Positions 6,027-11,046 of a stretch of DNA of 11,046 nt are shown one piece after another. This DNA is from Desulfuromonadaceae bacterium. Lineage in GTDB: Bacteria; Desulfobacterota; Desulfuromonadia; Geobacterales; Pseudopelobacteraceae. How positions within the stretch are numbered: the stretch's first letter is position 1; each line of letters starts with the position of its first letter. The DNA is taken from positions 1-11,046 of the forward strand of contig JAQUCQ010000078.1 in assembly GCA_028686145.1 (NCBI GenBank), given 5' to 3'. Position numbers and translations under genes: made by a program. The notes below the pieces were generated by a model that saw nothing but the letters and a program-made list of their open reading frames with translations, was not told the origin of the DNA and did not search any database.

Positions 6027-7022
6027 TCAATAGAGGCTATTAAAAAGGCTCCAGTGACCAGCAGCCGATCTCAACAGGGTTGCACATAGCATTGCTCCAC
6101 CTAAAATAGCAAAAAAATAAAAGAAAGAATTTTCAATTATGAAGTAATGGTCCAAACATAACTTGACAAGACCATGAAGTACATAAATCAATAGACTCAT
6201 CTCTCGAAGCCAAATCCCTGATATCTTATGAAAATATTTAGGAACACCATGACATAGTAGGTATAGGAGTATGCACACCCCCGAAAAAAGAAGTAAAAGT
6301 GTTTTATCAACTTCAATCACGTAATATTCTTTCAGAGCGATCATCAAAAGAATCAATGCTTGCATTGCTAAAAACATACAAATGAGAAAAACTCTACTAA
6401 GCTGTTTTCCATTCCAACGAGTTAGCAACGCACCCGCTGCTACAAAATATACTCCTTGCCAGAAATAGCTTTGCAAAAACTGTAAAACAACTCCGTCTTT
6501 TAAAAACAACTCCCCTAAAATTTTGGATAGATAGATCAAAACAGGAAGAACTAAGCACCAACTTAAACGACCGGAACTCCATGGGACAAAAAGTAACAAA
6601 ATACCGAAACCCAAGGCCGGGAGGAACCATAAAACACCGTATATTCCTGGAAAAAAATAAGATTCAAAATTCAGCTCAGGCCACGGTTCTCCGATTAATA
6701 GAAATATTGTGATATAAATTAAAGACCAAACCACATATATACGACCTAACTTCTTCAAATATTGAAATAAAGCAGTCCAATTCAAATGCCTTTCTTTTTC
6801 TTGGCTATAGTAACAGCTTATTTTTCGATAGAACAAATACCCAGCACTCATAAAAAAAAAGGGGACAGCATTACGGGCAATGACCTGAACCAGCAAGCCG
6901 TTACAGACCCAAGAAAGCGATAGCAACGGTGATGTGTGAATACATACGACCAGAATAGCGGCCAGGAATTTGACAAAATCAATGCCGAGCGAAGCCGATT
7001 TCGGTAGAGAATCAGAATTCAT
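6027..7022 (-). CDS. Acyltransferase 3 family membrane O-acyltransferase
   Basis: 331 aa, the usual size for single-domain acyltransferase-3 (PF01757) proteins such as OafA/WecH-type O-acetyltransferases, which transfer acetyl or similar groups onto surface sugars across the inner membrane. Family signatures: GIDFVKFLAAILVVCIHTSPL (from residue 13) with catalytic-type H29; ARNAVPFFFMSAGYLF (49-64) with conserved R50 and the PFFF-SGY motif; LWFLPAL (131-137) at the head of a helix; and IYVLHGLVK near 279-287. About ten membrane helices are visible. It lies between the polymerase (52-base gap) and a GT4 (40-base gap). It is markedly more AT-rich than the downstream genes: 33% G+C by hand count at 6661-6720, against 65% at 1081-1140. 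This suggests separate acquisition. Acetyl is the most likely group; other acyl groups are possible. Confidence 0.88.
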   Translation of the reverse strand: MNSDSLPKSASLGIDFVKFLAAILVVCIHTSPLLSLSWVCNGLLVQVIARNAVPFFFMSAGYLFYRKISCYYSQEKERHLNWTALFQYLKKLGRIYVVWSLIYITIFLLIGEPWPELNFESYFFPGIYGVLWFLPALGFGILLLFVPWSSGRLSWCLVLPVLIYLSKILGELFLKDGVVLQFLQSYFWQGVYFVAAGALLTRWNGKQLSRVFLICMFLAMQALILLMIALKEYYVIEVDKTLLLLFSGVCILLYLLCHGVPKYFHKISGIWLREMSLLIYVLHGLVKLCLDHYFIIENSFFYFFAILGGAMLCATLLRSAAGHWSLFNSLY

Positions 7023-7074
7023 TCATCCGGAAAAAACGGTTAAAGTCCTCACCTTTTAGGAGAGTATGAGGTGG

Positions 7075-8478
7075 TCATTTTCCAGGGCCAGGACCACGTT
7101 GTGCCGATTTATGGACATAAGTGGTGGCAGAAATTCCATTTAACAGTTTGATCAAACTTCTGCGGCCAGGGCGCAGAGAGTTTAAAGGCTTTGATTTAGC
7201 CCAGTACAGCATAGGGAAACCAAGCAGGAAGAAATACACCCACATACGTATTAAAACATCATTCGTAGTGTGTGATATGGCGTGCATAGCCTTAGTTAAC
7301 ATATAACAATACAACAACTGCGCCAAAAAACTTCTGCACATTGCATAGCGGTATAACCAACCCATCAACCAACCAATTAATAAAAATTTTATCCAGCCAA
7401 GCCAGAAGAAAGAGTAAAAAGAATCCAAATAACCTGTATGCGTTGCGCCCGATATACCATACCAACCAAGTTTATCACGAGCTATCTGATAATATGCCCT
7501 TATCGGTATGATACAGCTGTCTTTAAACGACCGACCCACTAACTGAGCTGGCACATAGTTAAATACAAAATCATTCCAATGGCCAAATCCCGCATCAAAG
7601 GTTAATGATGATTGCATCGCATACATTCCGTATAAGAAATTTTCAAATTCAGGACCTGCTTGCAAAATCGTTCCTTTATATAATCCTATAAAGTCTAGTT
7701 CAAGCACCTCATCAATTCGTTCCACAACTGTTTTTTCATATTTTTGTCCGACCATAACTGACCGATACTGCCCAATTGTGTTTACCCATATGATTCCAAA
7801 AACAAGAACACCTGCAACAATCAAACGATGTACTTCTATCCTCCTCACAAGCCATAACATAATAAAACAATATGAAATGATATTCATCGCATCTGCTCGC
7901 CGCCCACCAAATATAACTGGCATAAGCAACAGTACAAAACAAAAAATGATGAACATTAACCGACGATAATCCAGCCATTGCCCATTGCGCAGATACTGAA
8001 TCCACATCCCTAAAAAGCCGACAGTGAAGACTTCTGAAAGAAACAGATACTTCACTGGGACTCCGGTCCATTGCCCAAATCCCGTTGTCGTTATCATTTC
8101 CTCAGGCAAACTAACTAGTTTCCACTTAAAATAGAACCCGATCAAACAAAGAACAACACAAGCCAGAAACAGTCGTTTCTGGCTAAATTTCATCGTCAGC
8201 CAACTTTTCTGGGAGCATAGTTTTCTCTTTGATCGCTCAAAGCCAAACCACAATGCAACCGTACACATCCAGGCAAACAACATGCATGCAGTATAACTTG
8301 CCTCAGGATACACTGACAGTTTCAAGTAACCACCTAACGCCTGTGGGGCAAACCAGCCTAAGCCTATTACTCCAGCCCAAAAGGGGAACTGATAAATTCC
8401 ACCTTCCTTACGGAAGAATGCGCTCAAGATCATGAGCAGATTCGTCCCTGCATATAAAATCAAGACAAATAAATCCAT
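7075..8478 (-). CDS. wzy: Wzy-like O-antigen/exopolysaccharide repeat-unit polymerase
   Basis: 467 aa, very hydrophobic integral membrane protein with roughly 10-12 predicted helices (for example 3-22, 62-80, 102-118, 145-163, 172-190, 199-212, 217-235, 356-380, 411-427). After the motif FGGRRADAM (190-198) and helices to about 235 comes a long polar loop (about 237-345) rich in aromatic and charged residues, then GATHTGYLDSFYSFFWLGW (344-362). A large periplasmic loop between helix groups, a G-x-R/RR motif and a conserved G...S-F-Y-x-F-F...G stretch are typical of Wzy and related O-antigen polymerases, which join undecaprenyl-linked repeat units in the periplasm. Wzy proteins have low identity, so the call rests on topology, motifs and locus context. 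It starts at an ATG (8478-8476) 12 bases after the GT4 stop, with no strong ribosome binding site. The tail after 430 is basic and proline/glycine-rich (ending RGPGPGK) and presumably cytosolic. Confidence 0.78.
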   Translation of the reverse strand: MDLFVLILYAGTNLLMILSAFFRKEGGIYQFPFWAGVIGLGWFAPQALGGYLKLSVYPEASYTACMLFAWMCTVALWFGFERSKRKLCSQKSWLTMKFSQKRLFLACVVLCLIGFYFKWKLVSLPEEMITTTGFGQWTGVPVKYLFLSEVFTVGFLGMWIQYLRNGQWLDYRRLMFIIFCFVLLLMPVIFGGRRADAMNIISYCFIMLWLVRRIEVHRLIVAGVLVFGIIWVNTIGQYRSVMVGQKYEKTVVERIDEVLELDFIGLYKGTILQAGPEFENFLYGMYAMQSSLTFDAGFGHWNDFVFNYVPAQLVGRSFKDSCIIPIRAYYQIARDKLGWYGISGATHTGYLDSFYSFFWLGWIKFLLIGWLMGWLYRYAMCRSFLAQLLYCYMLTKAMHAISHTTNDVLIRMWVYFFLLGFPMLYWAKSKPLNSLRPGRRSLIKLLNGISATTYVHKSAQRGPGPGK

Positions 8479-8490
8479 AACATCTATTTC

Positions 8491-9483
8491 TTAAGTTAAT
8501 TCAGAAAAATAACAACATGCAACCGTATTGCATGTGTGATTAACCAGAAAATCGTCTACACCCAACAAAAGTTCACGCCTTTTTTCTGGCTCGGATAAGA
8601 TTTGCTCAATAGCATCAACCAGCATTACTTCGTCGTCTACCCGTACAACCACACCATGGGAACCGACAGCTTCCGGCAACCCTCCTCTATCCGATGCAAT
8701 GACTACACACCCACTAGCTAGCCCTTCCAACGCGACTATACCGAATGGCTCGTTCCACAAAGAAGGAACTACCAATACTTTATGCTGCCTCAACTCACTG
8801 GTTATCTGCTTTTGGGACAAATGCCCAAGAATGCGCACAGATGACCACCAAGGCTCCGACGTATAACTAGAAAAAACATCTCCTGGCCCATAGGAATCGC
8901 CTATTATTGTCAGAGAAGGAAAAACACTACGCTCCGCCAGTGCACGCATTACCTCCATTAGAAAGAAAATTCCTTTTTCAGAAGTCAATCGTCCGACAAA
9001 TACCAAATCCAATGGCCGCCCCAATTCAAGGATTTGCTCATTATAATTTCCATATAAAGCATCATCGAAAGGGTTTGGAATCACATCTCCGACTATCTGT
9101 TCCGCAATAAACCGACTAACACCGTACCGTTTTGCACTGCGAAACATCAACCGGACCGCCAGTTGGTGGATTTTGCGAAGATCCGGGAGGATATGATACA
9201 CGAGCAAGGTCTTGCGTTTCAGAAACAAAAGCGGCCAGCAAATCGTCAAACAAGGACCTTGGGCGATAACGCCATCCGCCCACCGAAAGGAGTTCCAGAT
9301 TTCTTTTTTGGGCGGGTGATGTTTTACATCGACCCCAGAAAGTTCCCAAACAGAGTCCGGGCATCGGGTTAGGATTCGAACCTCGTGCCCCAGTTCAATA
9401 AAAGTTCTAGCCAACAAGCGGGAGACCAGAGCAACCCCGCCGCGAGTCTCTGAAAGCAATGTGCTGGCAATGAGGATTTTCAT
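8491..9483 (-). CDS. Glycosyltransferase family 4 (GT-B fold)
   Basis: 330 aa retaining GT4 enzyme of the GT-B fold, predicted to add a sugar from a nucleotide-sugar donor to the lipid-linked repeat unit at the cytoplasmic face. The N-terminal acceptor domain has the glycine-rich loop TRGGVALVSRLLA (13-25). The IPNPFDD linker is at 135-141. The C-terminal donor domain opens with LVFVGRLTSEKG (160-171; phosphate-binding R165 and K170) and contains NEPFGIVALEG, the E-x7-E motif (E245, E253), followed by GGLPEAVG (267-274). The N-terminal domain of about 155 residues makes the protein somewhat shorter than the usual 350-400 aa. The ATG overlaps the upstream stop (ATGA). The stop is a TAA at 8493-8491, 12 bases before the polymerase start. 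Sugar specificity cannot be read from the sequence. Confidence 0.9.
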   Translation of the reverse strand: MKILIASTLLSETRGGVALVSRLLARTFIELGHEVRILTRCPDSVWELSGVDVKHHPPKKEIWNSFRWADGVIAQGPCLTICWPLLFLKRKTLLVYHILPDLRKIHQLAVRLMFRSAKRYGVSRFIAEQIVGDVIPNPFDDALYGNYNEQILELGRPLDLVFVGRLTSEKGIFFLMEVMRALAERSVFPSLTIIGDSYGPGDVFSSYTSEPWWSSVRILGHLSQKQITSELRQHKVLVVPSLWNEPFGIVALEGLASGCVVIASDRGGLPEAVGSHGVVVRVDDEVMLVDAIEQILSEPEKRRELLLGVDDFLVNHTCNTVACCYFSELT

Positions 9484-10607
9484 CTGCCGTCACACTCACG
9501 TGATAATGCATGCTGAAGGAACAACCGCGAGCTATCTCGTAATCGGGCTAATCTGACACAAACGGCATCCCAGTTAATTTCGCAGGCCAATTCCCGTCTT
9601 AGGTCAGAATCCTCTGTTTGCGGAGTAACATACCTATTCTGCAATCCTAACTCAGCCAACAGTTCCTGCATGCGTCCATTTTGCCCTGCCTTGTTGACAC
9701 GAGGAAAACTAAGAAACGGCTTTTTATTAAGAATTGCGAATACTGTCCCATGGAATGAATTAGTCGCTACAAAACCAGCGGATTCAAATAACCCCACCCA
9801 TTCTTCCGGAGAGGGATAAACCGTTTTGCCCGTCTCTAAAAAGAAACGATATCTATGAGGTGATACATTGATCACCTTCATCTTCAGCTGTGCAGATACA
9901 GTCCGGACTATCTTTGTAAGTGACTTTGTGAGATCATGCGCCTGTTGCAGGCGGTAAACAAGCAGATAGCCTTCACCAAACTTTTTGTCATCTGGCTTAA
10001 AATGATAGTCATCCAGCAGGAGGGTTGGATCCAAGACTCGTACACTATCCTTCTGAGCAACATCGCGAATGATTGCTGTTCCGGATGACTCTCTGACGGA
10101 AATACTGTCTAATTCACTCAGGCAGTTGCCCAACTCCTCATGCAATCGTTCATCGATTTCAGGGGTTCCGAAACTGGCTGCATATGAAATTCGGCGCACA
10201 CCCTTAGGCCCGAATTTCAAAAAATACGCTGGGTTAAACGCTTTACCATGAGGGTTCCATATCTGGTCACTGCCACATATATAGGCATCGCATTTTGGAT
10301 GCCGCCTCTGCAAATCTTCCAAAGTTTCATAATGTTCGGAAGTTACCGGTAAATTTTTTTGGCGGAAATCACTAAATTTACCACTCAGCCTGAAGGATGA
10401 ATAGCGGGACATTTGGCGTATGTATAGCCCCATCATTACCAGCCGAAGTGAGCCGTACTTCTTGGTTCCACTCTCATTCTCGACTGGAACGTAATTAATC
10501 ACTACAGGCTGGTGCCCCATCCTTTCTAAATAACGGCTCAATGCATAGGTCTGAAGGACCGCACCGTAATTATCCGAATAATGAAAAGTTAAAATCCCGA
10601 TTTTCAT
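9480..10607 (-). CDS. Polysaccharide pyruvyl transferase family protein
   Basis: 375 aa, normal length for the PF04230 family, whose characterised members move pyruvate from phosphoenolpyruvate onto a sugar to form a ketal (for example CsaB and WcaK-type proteins). The N-terminus MKIGILTFHYSDNYGAVLQ is the usual opening of the family. Further signatures are YICGSDQIWNP (residues 109-119), ISYAASFG (140-147), VRESSG (171-176), VLDPTLLLD (191-199) and ATNSFHGTVFAI (281-292) with its conserved histidine. No signal peptide or membrane segment is visible, so it is probably cytosolic, acting on lipid-linked intermediates. The ATG lies in an ATGA overlap with the upstream FrhB-like gene and its own stop overlaps the next gene in the same way. 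There is no clear Shine-Dalgarno sequence, so translational coupling is likely. Family membership does not prove the donor is PEP. Confidence 0.9.
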   Translation of the reverse strand: MKIGILTFHYSDNYGAVLQTYALSRYLERMGHQPVVINYVPVENESGTKKYGSLRLVMMGLYIRQMSRYSSFRLSGKFSDFRQKNLPVTSEHYETLEDLQRRHPKCDAYICGSDQIWNPHGKAFNPAYFLKFGPKGVRRISYAASFGTPEIDERLHEELGNCLSELDSISVRESSGTAIIRDVAQKDSVRVLDPTLLLDDYHFKPDDKKFGEGYLLVYRLQQAHDLTKSLTKIVRTVSAQLKMKVINVSPHRYRFFLETGKTVYPSPEEWVGLFESAGFVATNSFHGTVFAILNKKPFLSFPRVNKAGQNGRMQELLAELGLQNRYVTPQTEDSDLRRELACEINWDAVCVRLARLRDSSRLFLQHALSRECDGR

Positions 10608-11046
10608 AATTTTGAATATACTTTCCTAACGATTTTAAACCCCCACCGGAAAATTTGCGCTACGATTGTCCAGCCATTTATATAGCGGCCATTTGTACGG
10701 CGTAGTGATAAAGATAGAAACGCAGAAGAGATGACGTCATATTTTTTTAAGAAATTTCCCGAGCAGGCTGTTCGCCCATCACCTTTATAGAATCGTTTCA
10801 AACATAAAACAGATGTTCGCTTCTTTTCAACAACACCCACCTGGCTTTGAATTACCTGATCAAAACTGATGTGTTTATAAGATGAAAATAACGCGTTGAT
10901 ATCTGGCCTCCGTGTAAAAACGAGGTTCGTTCCACCCGAATGTTGTGAATACTCCGGCAACCAAGCATCCATGAAGACTGCATCGGCGCATTCGGCAAAA
11001 ATGTCGTCACAGCAAAAACAGGAAGGAAGGTTATGTAAGCCCTCAC
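10604..11046 (-). CDS. FrhB/FdhB-like (coenzyme F420 hydrogenase beta subunit C-terminal) protein, 5' end outside window
   Basis: The last 146 codons of a gene that enters from beyond 11046 and ends at a TGA (10606-10604). The frame stays open to the window edge, so the internal ATG at 10972 is not the true start. Visible residues 9-21 read CFCCDDIFAECAD, followed by MDAWLPEY and GGTNLVFTR. This matches the CxxC-D-D...AD...DAWLPEY...GT.LV..R signature of the FrhB_FdhB C-terminal domain, a flavin/iron-sulfur redox family first known from methanogen hydrogenases. Polysaccharide-cluster members probably perform a redox step on a sugar or its substituent, but the reaction is not established. The C-terminal part (VIQSQVGVVEKKR, then a basic tail) also fits the family. 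It overlaps the pyruvyl transferase start by 4 bases (ATGA), a gene pairing often seen in such loci. Family call is fairly sure; function is inferred. Confidence 0.8.
   Translation of the reverse strand, partial: EGLHNLPSCFCCDDIFAECADAVFMDAWLPEYSQHSGGTNLVFTRRPDINALFSSYKHISFDQVIQSQVGVVEKKRTSVLCLKRFYKGDGRTACSGNFLKKYDVISSAFLSLSLRRTNGRYINGWTIVAQIFRWGFKIVRKVYSKL

Noticed and set aside
7109..7120. Inverted repeat TTATG-GA-CATAA in the Wzy C-terminal codons
   Set aside because: Short, AT-rich and inside the coding region; no supporting regulatory context.
1..11046. CRISPR arrays, tRNA or rRNA genes, insertion sequences
   Set aside because: I saw no regularly spaced long repeats, no tRNA cloverleaf or rRNA sequence, and no transposase motif on either strand.

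Overview
The window is the interior and downstream end of a bacterial surface-polysaccharide locus (capsule, exopolysaccharide or O-antigen, Wzx/Wzy type). Every intact gene lies on the minus strand, so transcription runs from position 11046 towards 1. The gene families fit a Gram-negative bacterium, probably a proteobacterium: a WcaF-type acetyltransferase, a Wzy-type polymerase, and BrnT and YdcF remnants. I cannot name a genus. The likely promoter, the initiating sugar-phosphate transferase and the flippase are not in the window and should lie beyond 11046.

In transcription order the locus holds: the end of an FrhB/FdhB-like (coenzyme F420 hydrogenase beta subunit C-terminal) protein (10604-11046, cut by the window edge); a polysaccharide pyruvyl transferase (9480-10607); a GT4 glycosyltransferase (8491-9483); a multi-pass Wzy-like polymerase (7075-8478); an acyltransferase-3 membrane O-acyltransferase (6027-7022); three further GT4 glycosyltransferases (4778-5986, 3540-4667, 2353-3543); a WcaF-like left-handed beta-helix acetyltransferase (1730-2347); a small VanZ-like membrane protein (1268-1666); and a GT2 glycosyltransferase (453-1271). 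Four junctions are ATGA stop/start overlaps (10604-10607, 9480-9483, 3540-3543, 1268-1271) and the other gaps are 5 to 110 bases, so this is probably one operon with translational coupling.

Together the genes suggest a polymer whose repeat unit needs up to five glycosyl transfers after priming. It would be O-acetylated (two unrelated acyltransferases), possibly pyruvylated, and polymerised in the periplasm by the Wzy protein.

Below 453 the operon runs into decayed sequence. A BrnT-toxin-like fragment (about 267-434) is followed in another frame by a YdcF/DUF218-like C-terminal fragment that leaves the window at position 1.

The most unusual feature is a set of four short, degenerate tandem repeats with a 7-base period and different unit words. 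They sit inside or at the edges of reading frames: the linker of one GT4, the C-terminus of the WcaF-like protein, the N-terminus of the GT2, and the stop codon of the GT2. They resemble in style the heptanucleotide short tandem repeats known from cyanobacteria, but here they are being translated or are shaping gene ends.
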